From positions 5,019,524-5,083,523 of the forward strand of contig OX422184.1 in the NCBI GenBank assembly GCA_949130485.1: 64,000 nt of DNA. The letters are read 5' to 3'. This stretch comes from Agelas oroides. Its lineage: Eukaryota > Porifera > Demospongiae > Agelasida > Agelasidae. The translations under genes were made by a program, and so were the position numbers. This document shows positions 35,063 through 46,249 of the stretch, piece after piece. Numbering within the stretch: position 1 is the first letter of the stretch; each line of letters begins with the position of its first letter. A model generated the notes under the pieces. The model made no database searches. It saw nothing but the letters and a program-made list of their open reading frames with translations, and had not been told where the DNA came from.

Positions 35063-35350
35063 CTGTGAACAAAGAGACAACATGTGAATCCCTGAACAGT
35101 CAAATTCTTGTCTGAAGTTTTGTGCAACAATTCAGTGCAAAATACTTCATGCCCATGAATTGGTGAACAATTCAAAAACAATGCTTCCGGAAAAGACTCG
35201 TGAAACTATAGATGGAATAACAAATGAAAGAATGGTATTATTTTAAGAGGCATACAACAATATGACAAATTTTCACAGTATTCCCACATTCCAGGCAGTG
35301 GTGTTTTTTCTACATTTGTGGCCCTTTTGGGACAAAATGTTACTAGAATC

Positions 35351-35699
35351 TCTTGTAGTAAGTGTTTTGCTCTAGTACACTACCAACCAGTCCTTTATGC
35401 TTACGCTTCCTCCTGCGACCACCATGCCCGCCGCTCTTGGGCCCATATTGTGCGCACTGCCGGGGCCAAAAGAAGGACACAGAAAACCCGGTAGCTGTCT
35501 GCTTGGCTGACCATTGAGCGCTGTCCATTAAAAGTCCTTGCTGTTGCAACAATAGACAGATAGACAGAGGGACCCCAGTCTTCGCTAGGTCCGCGTGCAA
35601 GCCATCAACAACACAGAAACGGATTTTCGTACCTTCCGCCATTTTGTGTTTTGTTTTGTTGTCTTGTAGTAAGTGTTTTGCTCTAGTACACTACCAACT
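35351..35699 (-). other. Open reading frame flanked by 37-bp direct repeats
   Basis: TCTTGTAGTAAGTGTTTTGC plus CTCTAGTACACTACCAAC (about 37 bases, near-identical) occurs at 35351-35389 and 35661-35699. Between them, on the minus strand, a favourable start AAAATGGCGG opens about 99 codons (MAEGTKIRFCVVDG, then TGVPLSICLLLQQQG, ending in a basic SGGHGGRRRKRKHKG tract). No family is recognised. It may be the first exon of a host gene, a fragment of a retroelement ORF, or the product of an insertion with a long target duplication. No donor splices in phase to the kelch exon. Confidence 0.4.
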
Positions 35700-36157
35700 A
35701 GGGTACATGCATGCAGAAAGCCTCATACATAAAGCAGAGCCTGGCCACTATTGTTGATTGGGGCAGACTAAGTGACAGACTGCAATAGCTACCTGACGGT
35801 TCTTGAACAGTAGCTATTGAAAGGCTTTCGTGGAAAGCTGCTTAGTCAGTCCAGAACTGTTGAGCGAGGTAGTTCGGTTAGGGCAGACAGTCAATGACAG
35901 ACTGCAATACCTGTAAGATGAGCGCAGAAACTGCTGAGCGATGTAAATTGAGCTGGATGCTCATGCCGAGCTTGCTTGCTTGTTCTGATGGAAGTCAGGC
36001 TGGATGTTCACTCGCTGCTTATAGAAGCGCATTATCTAGGATTGTAAACTTAAGCTAGTTCGACTGCTTACTCAGCAGCGATGGAGAACATGTGTGCCTG
36101 TAGCCTGCAGGAGGCCCCCGGGGGCCAAAAAGGTGACATACAGTTCACATTACATGT

Positions 36158-37500
36158 GGGGCCGACAATGCAACATGACTACCAAGCCTCTCATGCTTAC
36201 ATCACGATTACCAAGCCGCACTACGCTTCACTGCACTTGGCAATCATGGCTACCAGAGGACCACAGTGATGCTGCCAATTTACACATGTCGATTGTACAT
36301 GAGCGTACCTATTGTATTTTAATGTTAGCTACATTGTGTAGTCAGGTCATTGCAGGAGTACCCATACATGTATGTTCAAACACAAACTGAAAACCAACCT
36401 GTTCTGGTTCTTGTCGATTGCCACCTGGTGAGTGAGCAAATGGGTACTGTACGGTCTGGACAAATGGGCCCTGAGTGGAATGTAAACATTTACACAAGTA
36501 CAGTGATAGAACATCCTATACTCACTGTATATGGGATGTGACTGTTACTATACTTTGTTCTGTGCTGCACATAAAGGCCATACCAATCTAATTTTATGTT
36601 GCTCGGGCCAGATAATATTTCAAAGAGGGCCGGTAGGTAGGCTTAAAAATGATCATAATAGTCACATGATCACAATCTTGGCAACAGTTTCACTGAATTT
36701 AACTCACAGCTGCACAACAAAAGAGTTGGACCATCTACAGTTGACAATCTTGGGCTTTTGTTTGATCTTCAGGCCCTATTTTGGTGAGTATGCTTGTAAT
36801 TATCCACACAAAATATGACACCACTATGATCAAGTCAGCTTGCAGTAGACAATTACCAGGCCCAAGCAACATGAAATTTAAATAATTGGTATGGCCTAAT
36901 GGTTTCTGCTGGCTATACTTCACAGTTGATATTACATGCAGCCGACAATGCAACACAACTACCAAGCCTCTCACACTTGCATCACAATTACCAAGCCTCA
37001 CTACGCTTCACTGCACTTGGCAATCATGGCTAGCAGAGGACCACAGTGATGCTGCCAATTTTACACATGTCGATTGTACATGTGCATACCTAATGTATTT
37101 AATGTCAGCCACATTGTGTTTGTCAGGTCATTGCGGGAGTACCCATACATGTATGTTCAAACACAAACTGAAAACTAACCTGTTCCGGTTCTTGTCGATT
37201 GCCACCTGGTGAGTGAGCAAATGGGTACTGTACGGTCTGGACAAATGGGCCCTGAGTGGAATGTATAAACATTTACACAAGTACAGTGATAAAGTATTCT
37301 ATACTCACTTCACTGTATCTGGGATGTGACTGTTACTATACTTTGTTCTGTGCTGCACATAAGGCCATACCAATCTGTCTCAAAATGTACACTAACAGCT
37401 GCAAATAGTTAGGCCATCTACAGTTGACGATCATGGGCTTTCGTTTGATCTTCAGGCCCTATTTTGGTGAGTACGCTTGTAATTATCCACACAAAGTGCA
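36158..37500. repeat. Tandem duplication (~780 bp unit) with an exon-like segment intact in one copy
   Basis: 36158-36600 and 36735-36815 recur at 36941-37385 and 37425-37500 with about 90% identity by eye. Inside copy 1, GTCATTGCAG, 24 open codons (36356-36427, YPYMYVQTQTENQPVLVLVD) and a donor CTG|GTGAGT look like a phase-0 internal exon. In copy 2 the acceptor CAG is CGG and the frame has a TAA (GAAAACTAA). The exon, if real, survives only in copy 1. No gene could be assembled around it. Confidence 0.6.
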
Positions 37501-37679
37501 ATTATCATTTATGAGTAGCATCTGCCAACATTTAGGCCGAAGCAACATAAATTGAGACTGGTATGGCCTAATGCTTTCTACTGGCTATATTTCATAGAAG
37601 TGTCCACTTTGTGGCAAAATTGTAAATCCAAAATCTTTTTAAGCACACCAAACAGCACAAATATAGGCACTTAAAATTG

Positions 37680-37721
37680 TAGCCTTGTTCCCAGGTGCTT
37701 GAGCACCTGGGAACAAGGCTA
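37680..37721. mobile_element. Minimal palindromic MITE, 42 bp, TSD 8 of 9
   Basis: TAGCCTTGTTCCCAGGTGCT pairs perfectly with the other half, leaving almost no loop. Flanks TTAAAATTG and TCAAAATTG differ at one position. This is close to the smallest form of the family. Confidence 0.85.
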
Positions 37722-38085
37722 TCAAAATTGCGGAGGTACCATCACAATGTGCACAGCTAAAGATTACATAGCAACTCACTAGTGTACATGTTTCATAACT
37801 TGTGCATGGTCTTGTAGGGAAACCCACTTAGAAAATCCAAACACATGGTGTGTTCCTCATACATGAAACACGCCATATATTTTGAGCATTCACAGATTTT
37901 CTAGTTGAGTTTTCCTTTTTTTCCAGTTAGGAAACATGCAATTCTTCATTCACTTTAATGATGATGCATCAAATAATGCACTGGACTTCATCATTTGAAC
38001 ACTTCACCAATACTAAGGCAGAACCGATATGTAGCCAAGATGTAGTAGATGCTCAGGCACAGCATTGATTATTACAAGTAGAAAA

Positions 38086-38437
38086 TTTAAGGAGATTTAG
38101 ATGTTTTGAGGCGAAATAGAGGAAAGTGAAAAGGGCAGCAGCCACTGGGAATCAAACTCAGGACACTTGGCTTGCAGCCAGTATTCTGCCACTGAGCTAT
38201 GTATGACAAACGGACAACCACCAGCCCTCACAATCCTCTATACGTACTGCACAGGTGGTACTAAAATGCCTCAGTCACACACCCAGCAGCCACTCAGTAT
38301 ATGCAGTCTGAACTCTGCTAGGGGTTGACCGGAAAATTCTCTCCATTTTTCCCATGCCGAGTGGTTTTCTCAGTCTAAATGCTGCGGTCTTTTCACTTCC
38401 TCTATTTTGCCTCGAAACATCTAAACTCTTTATTCCT
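38086..38437. mobile_element. Foldback element carrying an inverted SINE-like unit
   Basis: The ends GAGATTTAGATGTTTTGAGG plus CGAAATAGAGGAA and their complement at about 38390-38437 form inverted repeats of about 45 bases. The same terminal words (ATAGAGGAA, GCGAAAA) flank the tRNA-like unit near 44030, so the terminal motif and the tRNA-like body travel together. Confidence 0.65.
38139..38275 (-). repeat. tRNA-derived SINE-like repeat, minus orientation
   Basis: Reverse-complement reading gives the same leader (CATTTTAGTACCACCTGTGC), then GAGGGCTGGTGGTTGTCC, a tRNA-like A-box region (TAGCTCAGTGGCAGAATAC) and a B-box-like GTTTGATTCCC. The anticodon region reads CTGCAAG, like a tRNA-Cys(GCA) ancestor, but the arms are imperfect. 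Confidence 0.65.
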
Positions 38438-38725
38438 AGCTTTGCTCCCATGCAGGCCACTCCCAGACTTTATCTCGCAGCTTTGGAGAAAAATTGTGAA
38501 AAGGCCTGGTACCATTACTACATCACAGATCAGAAATGGTGGACTCGGTTATTACGTAATGTGGACTCAGTTTCGTAATGATGGCAACATGCCCATGTAA
38601 TATGTCACAGGCCTGTACGAGCGATCGAGTTTGCCTAGATGTTTTGCCTACACCTACGGACTTCGCAAGTACCAAGTCACTAACGAACGATATGTACACA
38701 TAAGTTGAATGCTATGTCGACTGAA

Positions 38726-38960
38726 AGGGACTGGGAAAGCAGCAGGCTGAGGACAAGCGTGTCACTCCGTGTCAAAACAAGTGTCTGCACTCGGGACACT
38801 ATCAAAAAGGCTCAGAGCCAGGGTTAGAACAGCTTAGATAACTTGTACATACCTACAACTAGCTGTTTATTCATCCTTGATGAGAGTAGCCCGAGTACAG
38901 GCACTTGTTTTGACACGGAGCGACGCGCTTGCCCTCAGCCTACTGCTTTCCTGATCCCTT
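38726..38960. mobile_element. Foldback element with ~60-bp inverted repeats
   Basis: GAAAGCAGCAGGCTGAGGAC plus AAGCGTGTCACTCCGTGTC and CAAAACAAGTG (38733-38794) are mirrored at 38893-38955 with a few mismatches. No target duplication is clear. Confidence 0.75.
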
Positions 38961-39170
38961 GCAGGCATGGCTGTACTTGCAAACTTTAACTGGTATAGGT
39001 CTTAGTGAGTATCGAATAGATACCAGCAACTATAGGCCATTTCAAGTTGTTCATTCAGTAAAGGTTGTGGATCGTTTGATCTTCATTGGTTAGAAGACCC
39101 ACTTCCTTGCCTCAAACCAAGGCTTTCTATTCTGAGTTTTGTTTTGCAGTTTTGGAGATTATAATTTTAC

Positions 39171-40994
39171 CTCATTCCCTCTTGGTCTCCTATCACGTAT
39201 TGATGCCCCACCACAGGCACCTCCTTGCTGCTGCTGTTGTTGCTGCTGCTGCATGTATATAAATACACACAAAATTTTGAATAATAAAATGAATCTGTAC
39301 CAAACACCATAATCTGGTGGACACTAAATATGAGCCTGCATTGCTACAGAAATACTTAGTAACTACACAGTCAAATGAGACAAAGCAAGGCAAGAAGGTT
39401 GAATATGATCATGGCCAGATATATGTGCAGGTTCCAAAATTGTCTGGGACCACACAATTATAAATCCTCTGACCTATATATCACTTCACTAGAATACAGT
39501 GACATATGCAATAAGTATGCCAAGCCTATTTTTATCAGTATACAAAGCTACAAGATAGTACACCCACTATAGTACCAGTATATGCGTGTAATCACTCCTT
39601 GTGGTACACCGTTACAAATAAGATGACTGCTTCACATTTCCACAGTGGGTATTCCCAAACATATAATGTGGTTGTGCAGTATAAACTCTTCACTACTATC
39701 TACAGTGGGTATTCCCAATAGCGGACTCTCCCAATACTACATTTAAAGTCAACTGAAGTGATGTCATTGACCTGATAGTAGGTAAGTAAAAGTAGAAGCT
39801 TTGCTGCTCATAACCTCCTGGCAAACAATTACTAGTATTCATATGAGTTTTAGAGGGTAACTACTTACGTGACTGGTACAAGTATTCATGCAGCACACAA
39901 ATAATGCTGTTATCGCTTGTAGGCATAATTACATAGTCTTAAATACACAGATTGGAACTATGTGGCATTAGTTTGTTCTTGATATTTTGAGGTGGTATGA
40001 CCAAAGTCACACAAGCTGTGTGAATAAGAACATGGAGGGTGGACAAGGTAGACAATATTATGCCATTAGCTGTATAGCTGATCATGCACCAAAGGGCCCA
40101 TCAGACTATCAGCAGTCAAGATTGTGGAACACACCGCACCATAACAAAACAACAACAATGGTCACTTACCTGCAACTTCCTGTGGAGTTCATTCAACTCG
40201 ACCTCCATCTCAAATATCTTTTGGTCTTTTGTCAACAGCTCTTCTTGCTTCTCATTCATGGTGGTAGTCATCTTTTGCTGAAGCTCCTCAAGCTCCATGA
40301 TTTTGGCATCTTGCATTTCTCCATTCTCCCTCAGAACATGTAGCTTCTCCAGGAGATTTACATTGTGTAATTTCACCTCTGGTAACTCCTTCCCATCCTT
40401 CTTTACCCTACACTCACTTCTAATGTGGTCCATGAGGCGATTTCGAGGAATGCTCCCCTTTGGACAGTCATTTGGGCAGGGTACGGGAAAAAATGCGCAG
40501 ATTTGCCAGTGGTTTTCGGTGACATCTTCATAGGTGCTTACATATACACGACAATAGTCACAGTCATACTTGCGGAGGGGGCAGAGAAGATCCTGGTGTT
40601 TTTTCATTAGCCTCCGGTGCATTAGCTGGCCACATTTGGTGCATGGTAAACTTGCATATCCACAGTTCACTGTATGCTCTTCAACTTTCCCGACTTCTCC
40701 CATCCATTCACAACCAGATTTCTTGTTATGACACCTGACACGAAGTGCCTTCACCTCACGCGCGATATCTACAGCAGGGGAGCTGGTGTAGGGTGCATTG
40801 CATACAGGGCAGAGTTTGGGGATCTGGAACCTTCTCCTGAGGCATGAGGAACAGAATGAGTGGCGACAGCTGGTAAGATGGGGATCTCGAACTGGATGGG
40901 AGCAAATCCCACAGCAAAGCCGATTTGGAGGGGGTTCTACGAAATCACAGTCAAATCCGCCTTGGGGAGCGATAGGAGGCGACAGATACGCCAT
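39171..40994 (-). CDS. RING and TRAF-type zinc-finger protein, exons 40170-40994 and 39171-39248
   Basis: Exon 1 starts at ATG 40994 (MAYLSPPIAPQGG) and has exactly 275 codons to a consensus donor (CAG|GTAAGT). Residues 28-65 form a C3HC4 RING finger (CGICSHPV, CRHSFCSSC, CPVCNAPY). Residues 85-200 hold TRAF-type zinc fingers (CHNKKSGCEW, H...C, PCTKCGQLM, CDYCRVYV, CPNDCPKG). Residues 230-275 form a coiled coil (MELEELQQKMTTTMNEKQEE). Exon 2 follows in phase 0 from acceptor TATACATGCAG: 26 codons with eight Gln and a basic tail, then a donor GAG|GTAAAA. The layout is that of TRAF-family E3 ligases, which scaffold cytosolic receptor signalling, but no MATH domain was found in the window. The C-terminal exon or exons remain unidentified. 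Confidence 0.82.
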
Positions 40995-41459
40995 TCTCGT
41001 GCGCAGCAGTTACAGGAGACGGTCAAATTCTTAGCACTCGACGTAGTAAAGTTCAAAGTTCATGATATCAGGTGTCAACTGATAGAAAAAGTGGTACGGT
41101 CACCACTGACTGACGGCATGTACATTTAGCTTCGCCATCATCCTGGATCCTTCGATTCTGTAATTTGCGAGTGTCTCGCTCACGTTTAAAATCTGTGAAG
41201 GCGGGAATTTGTTGTGGAGAACCGTAGGTTGAAGTGTACAAAGACTGCGGTCAGCGAAGTGGTGCAAAGTACAAGCTTGTGGACCAAGTGACCAACTGGT
41301 CACCGAAGTACTTTTGTGTCCGCTAGTTTATATTCAGAGGCAGTCGCCCTTTGCTTGCGCTTGCACGCTGTAGCACGATTGCGTTGAGACAGCTTCACCT
41401 GGGCCCGTTTGCGAGTGTTACATGACCGTGCACACGTGCCGACGGGGGATAGACTAAGT

Positions 41460-41783
41460 TAGTCTCGTGCCCAGACCCCGCCCTCTCACGAGGAAAAAAG
41501 GGTCTGGTGACCTTCGGCCGATTCCTCGGCTTCATTAAGTTGATTGCTTTTCGACGGGGAATTTGCCAACAGCCAATCACGTTGCAGAAAACACAATCTG
41601 TTGTTGCAACACCGGAAATTCTTGACTACTTCAACACGATGACACAGCACTTTTTTGGCGCGTAAATTAGTTATCAGTTCGCAACTATGCATACAGTAAG
41701 CTATGAATTTTTAATGAAGCCCAAGGAATCAGCTGGATGTCACCAGACCCTCTCCTCGCTGGTGGGGTCTGGGCACGAGACTA
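41460..41783. mobile_element. Palindromic MITE, 324 bp, perfect 9-bp TSD (sister of 28495)
   Basis: Nearly identical to 28495-28819 along its length. AGACTAAGT flanks both sides (41451-41459 and 41784-41792). It sits inside the left inverted repeat of the next foldback (GATAGACTAAGTTCACCC is split by it), so it inserted later. Confidence 0.93.
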
Positions 41784-42136
41784 AGACTAAGTTCACCCGG
41801 TTTGAAACCGTTTACGTCATCTTATTAATATTCATAAGAGGCTACCGTAGCAAAGACATTCATCACATTTTGTAAGACCAGAGAAGAAAAAAAGGAAGCA
41901 CTATATACATGCCCCGACCCCAGCCCTAACCCTAACCCTAGCCCTAACTCTAACCCTTAACCATTTAGCCAACGAGCCGCTTCAGACGGCCACCATGCAG
42001 TATGGTCTAATGTATTTAACTTACGGCAGCGCGACGGATTATAAACATTTAATAAGGTGCGCGACGGATTATAAATAGTTATTAAAGTGACGTAACAGGA
42101 AACGGTTTCAAACCGGGTGAACTCAGTCTATCCCGT
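41784..42136. mobile_element. Foldback element with telomere-like CCCTAA interior
   Basis: GTTCACCCGGTTTGAAACCG at the left is mirrored at about 42095-42118, and the repeat extends outwards through GGGATAGACT on both sides once the nested MITE is removed. The interior carries CCCTAACCCTAACCCTAGCC-type repeats at about 41920-41962, followed by CCATTTAGCCAACGAGCC and an ACGGCCACCATGCA tract that resembles the interior of the MITE at 13844-14211. An adjoining tandem of GCGACGGATTATAAA is also present. Confidence 0.8.
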
Positions 42137-42179
42137 ACAGGTACACGGCTTTCGCCGCGCCATTCACATGGACACGAAT

Positions 42180-42237
42180 TAGGCTCATACCCAGGCTCTT
42201 CCCCGTTTTTCTGGGGAGGAGCTTGGGTACGTGGCTA
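42180..42237. mobile_element. Palindromic MITE, TSD 8 of 9
   Basis: TAGGCTCATACCCAGGCTC pairs with GAGCTTGGGTACGTGGCTA. Flanks GACACGAAT and CACACGAAT differ at one base. Only 58 bp long. Confidence 0.8.
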
Positions 42238-42333
42238 CACACGAATTTCGTTGTGGGGACTTTAATACGATAGCTCAAGCGAAAGAAATTGTTGGTTTAC
42301 CCCAGAGGAGGTAGTGCAGGTATACGGATTTTG

Positions 42334-42411
42334 TAGCCTCATTCCCAGGCCTCCCCCGTTTTACCTTCCGTTTGTGTTCACAATAATACACGGGAGCGGT
42401 TCACGAGGCTA
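42334..42411. mobile_element. Palindromic MITE, 78 bp, perfect 9-bp TSD, nested in the large foldback
   Basis: Begins TAGCCTCATTCCCAGGCC and ends CACGAGGCTA. CGGATTTTG flanks both sides (42325-42333 and 42412-42420). The uninterrupted site is visible in the mirror arm near 46095-46105, where the sequence runs through without the element, giving an internal empty-site control. Confidence 0.93.
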
Positions 42412-43894
42412 CGGATTTTGTATACGTACGTTACGTCTTCCGGTGATATCCGTTATGATTTTTTTTTTTTAATTTTTACATTTTGAAATTTTGTATTATT
42501 TTTTTTATAGTGGAGTATCCATAATAAAAAGTGTCAAAGTACAAAATAAAATAAACAAGTTGACAAGCAAGTGACCTCAAAATATAGGAAGGAGTTTGTG
42601 AAAAAAGATTTACGTCCTTCAATGAGTGCAAGTTCAATGTCCCCCTCACCAACTGCAGGGCGTCCCCTGGATGAACGGGATCCCCTCAAACACATCACAG
42701 CTGATCTCAGGAGTGAGAAGCTTAACCTACATCTCATCCAGTTCAGGGTCTTGTTATGATATTCGGAGTTATGCGGCTGTCGTACAACGAAAGAGCTGTG
42801 CCAGACGGCAGATTTCGGCACTATCTGTTTCAAGCTGTGTTCATGAGAACTACCTATCCTTCAAGATATGTGTATTTCAGGTGATCAAGGGTCCACACAG
42901 CTCTCGAGACCACTTTTACTGCTCCCGTCGGTTTGTGAGAACGCTGTAAAAGCTGGGTCCAGCTTCAAGCCTCTGAAATTGGTGAGATTCAAGCGCCCAT
43001 AGCGCATGAACGCAGGGTGCTATCAAGACCGGACTTGCACATCTGTTGCTGTGCTTTCTGAAAATCCTCACATGATGGGGTGACATCCCCCATTAGATTT
43101 GTAGCTATAAGCCCGTGAAGTCAACCATGTTTTGTGGTTTTGGTGCGCATGGGTAGCTTTGTCCAATCAAATCTCCTGAACCCTACCACCTGTGGACATG
43201 AGACTTGAACCATTAGATGCAGCAAAGATTGAAGTTTATAAGGGTATGTAAAAGTATTGTGACATCCCCATCAGATATGAAACTGTGAGCCCATGAAATG
43301 AACCACTTTTCATGATTTTGATGCACACGGGTAAATTTGTGTGACTGCAGTCACACAAATTTACCCGTGATACATGTATCTCTTGAACCCTTCCCTCTAC
43401 ACAGACACGAAACTTGTACCATTGGATACAGCAAAGATTGAGGTTTATAAAGACGTGTTCAAGCATAGTGACATCCCCATCACAATTGGAGCTGTGAGTC
43501 CTTGAAGTAAACCGTGTTTCATGGTTCTGTACGCATTTTGTGTGACCATATCTCCTGAACCCTACAACTTAAAGACATGGAACTTGTACCGTAGGACACA
43601 GCAAGGATTGGCATTTGTAAGGATGTGTTGAAGTATCGTGACATCCGCATTAGATTTGGAACTGCGAGCCCATGCGTTGGTTTTGGTACGTACGCATTGG
43701 TAATTCTGTGTGACCATATCTCCCGAACCCTACAAACTGTGGACGTGGAACTTGTACCGTAGGACACAGCAAGCAATTGGTATTTGTAGTATGCCTCTGA
43801 ACATCCATGCATTCAATACACTGAATTGCATTTGTTTTGGGGGACACTCTAATAAGCTAATATGTTTCTACAAGAGCGCATTTTATTATGCGTT

Positions 43895-44107
43895 CTTGGT
43901 TCGATGATTGGACGCAGCAAGGACTATAAAGGAATTTAGCCGAACCCAGGACACCTCTGGCTTGGGCTGCCAGTGCTCTGCCACTGAGCCACAACAGCCA
44001 GATGGTTCGACTCCCGGACCTTCCTCTATTTTCGCCTCATAACATCTTAAATTCCTTTATCATGCTTAGTCCTTGCTGCGTCCAATCAAGAACACATAAT
44101 AACAACC
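43895..44107. mobile_element. Small foldback with tRNA-like body in the spacer of the large foldback
   Basis: Ends GATTGGACGCAGCAAGGACT with TAAAGGAATTTA are mirrored at 44060-44100. Read on the minus strand, the interior has TGGCTCAGTGGCAGAGCACT (A box), a perfect five-pair anticodon-like stem CTGGC/GCCAG and a GGTTCG B-box-like word. It is related to the SINE-like units at 33822 and 38139. Confidence 0.65.
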
Positions 44108-46200
44108 AAATATTGTTCAGTTCCAGTCAGAGCAAAATTGACGGCTATTGCATTTCAGTAGTGTAGTAATACACAATGAGAGATTGATGTTCTTGCTAAA
44201 GTACCGTGATGTTTGATATATATTACAGGCTTGTATGCTGACGTAAATGTATGTCAGGAGACGGATGGGTCAGCCTAAGTCAGTGTATCACTAGCCTTGA
44301 GCATGTACCTATCTCGTTTAAAGTGTTCCAGTAAACAAAATGCAATTCAGTTTAAATGTTCAGAGGTGTACAATCCTAAGTGTTTGGCAGATGTACACTA
44401 TGCTCAAAATTGTCTAATTACGGTATTCCACAATTCCTAAATTTTTAACTTATTATGCCTAAAAGAGTACTGATTATGCTGAAATTATGCTCATGAAATA
44501 TTGGTCTGTCTTCAATATACAATAGAATGCAGACATCTGAATCTCGCTGGCGACAGCAACAAATAGTCACGCAAGCCACACATTTTGCAGAGGATGTGGC
44601 TTGCGTGACTAAGTGACAAACTCCTGCAAAACTCAGACACAGTGGACATAGATGCAAGCTGTTGATCACTGGATTTGCCGTTGGCTGAGGTAGAACTCTT
44701 GTTGTAGTCAAGTCAGCAACTAGTGACTAACGACTTTGCAAGAGCAATTGTAGCCTCTTTGTAAAATTTTATAATTTTACGTATTATGCTCCGGGTTTTA
44801 AGAATTATGTTTGCTCATTATGATCCCGGCATAATGTACACCTCCTTAGGGTTTATGCCGAGTCTTTTGCATGTCCTTGCTGTGTCCAACAGTACAAGTT
44901 CCACGTCCACAGTTTGTAGGGTTCGGGAGATATGGTCACACAGAATTACCAATGCGTACGTACCAAAACCAACACATGGGCTCGCAGTTCCAAATCTAAT
45001 GTGGATGTCACGATACTTCAACACATCCTTATAAATGCCAATCCTTGCTGTGTCCTACGGTACAAGTTCCATGTCTTTAAGTTGTAGGGTTCAGGAGATA
45101 TGGTCACACAAAATTACCAATGCGTACAGAACCATGAAACATGGTTTACTTCAAGGACTTACAGCTCCAATTGTGATGGGGATGTCACTATGCTTGAACA
45201 CGTCTTTATAAATCTCAATCTTTGCTGTATCCAATGGTACACGTTTTGTGTCTGTAGAGGGAAAGGTTCAAGAGATACAGTCACACAAATTTACCCGTGT
45301 GCATCAAAATCATGAAAAATGGTTTATTTCATGGGCTCACAGCTCCATATCTGATGGGGATGTCACAATACTTTTACATACCCTTAGAAACTTCAATCTT
45401 TGCTGCATCCAATGGTTCGAGTCTCATGTCCATAGGTGAATGTGCAATGCATGGATTATACTGCTATAAGCAGCATGACAATCACACCAATTTACGGATG
45501 AAAATCATACTATCTACTGGTATGATGATCACACCGTTTTTGGTATGATTATCAGTGGTATGAAATTCATACCGTTTTTGGTATGCCCAGTGTAAAAAGT
45601 GAAATCATACCTATTTTGGTATGAACTTCATACCGTTGTTTTTGCTGTGTAGGGTTCAGGAAATATGATTGGACAAAGCTACCCATGCACACCAAAACCA
45701 CAAAACATGGTTAACTTCACAGGCTTATAGCTCCAAATCTAATGCCCATCATGTGAGGATTTTCAGAAAGCACAGAAACAGATCTTTAATCTGGTGCAAG
45801 TCCGGTCTTGATAGCACCCTGCTATGGGCGCTTGAATCTCACCAATTTCAGCTTTTACAGCGTTCTCACAAACCGACGGGAGCAGTAACAGCGGTCTCGA
45901 GAGCTGTGTGGACCCTTGACCACCTGAAATACACATATCATAATCTTGAAGGATAGGTCGTTCGCATGAACACAGCTTGGAACAGATGGTGCTGAAAATT
46001 ATCTGCCGTCTAGCACAGCTCTTTCGTTGTACGACAACCGCATAACTCCGATTATCATAACGGATATCACCAGAAGACGTAACGTACGTATACAAAATCC
46101 GTATACCTGCACTACCTCCTCTGGAGCATGGAGTGAGTCAGCATATTAATAGGGTTAAATATGTGATTAGTTGGCGCAGCGCCATATGCAGTAGGACCAG

Positions 46201-46249
46201 TAGTCTCGTGACCAGCCGGAAAAACCTTTTCCGGCTGGTCACGAGACTA
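46201..46249. mobile_element. Minimal palindromic MITE, 49 bp, perfect 9-bp TSD
   Basis: TAGTCTCGTGACCAGCCGGA folds onto the other half with almost no loop. TAGGACCAG flanks both sides (46192-46200 and 46250-46258). It lies about 95 bases upstream of the 2A-gene start codon, i.e. in its promoter or 5' UTR region. Confidence 0.95.

Larger units (their letters stand above)
42303..46123. mobile_element. Large foldback element, 3.8 kb, long arms of ~175-bp tandem units
   Basis: CAGAGGAGGTAGTGCAGGTA, then TACGGATTTTG and GTATACGTACGTTACGTCTTC, begins the left arm and is mirrored at the right end (46123). Homology continues inward: 42755-43812 mirrors about 44870-46060, and CCTCTGAACAT to ACTGAATTGCATTT (43794-43856) mirrors 44320-44375. 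Each arm contains about four ~175-bp units starting GTGACATCCCCATCAG. The spacer holds a tRNA-like foldback (43895-44107). MITE 42334-42411 sits in the left terminus, and a block with repeated CATACCGTTTTTGGTATG lies in the right arm (45480-45655). The CAGAGGAGGT end is shared with the element at 62078. No protein gene is recognised. Confidence 0.85.
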
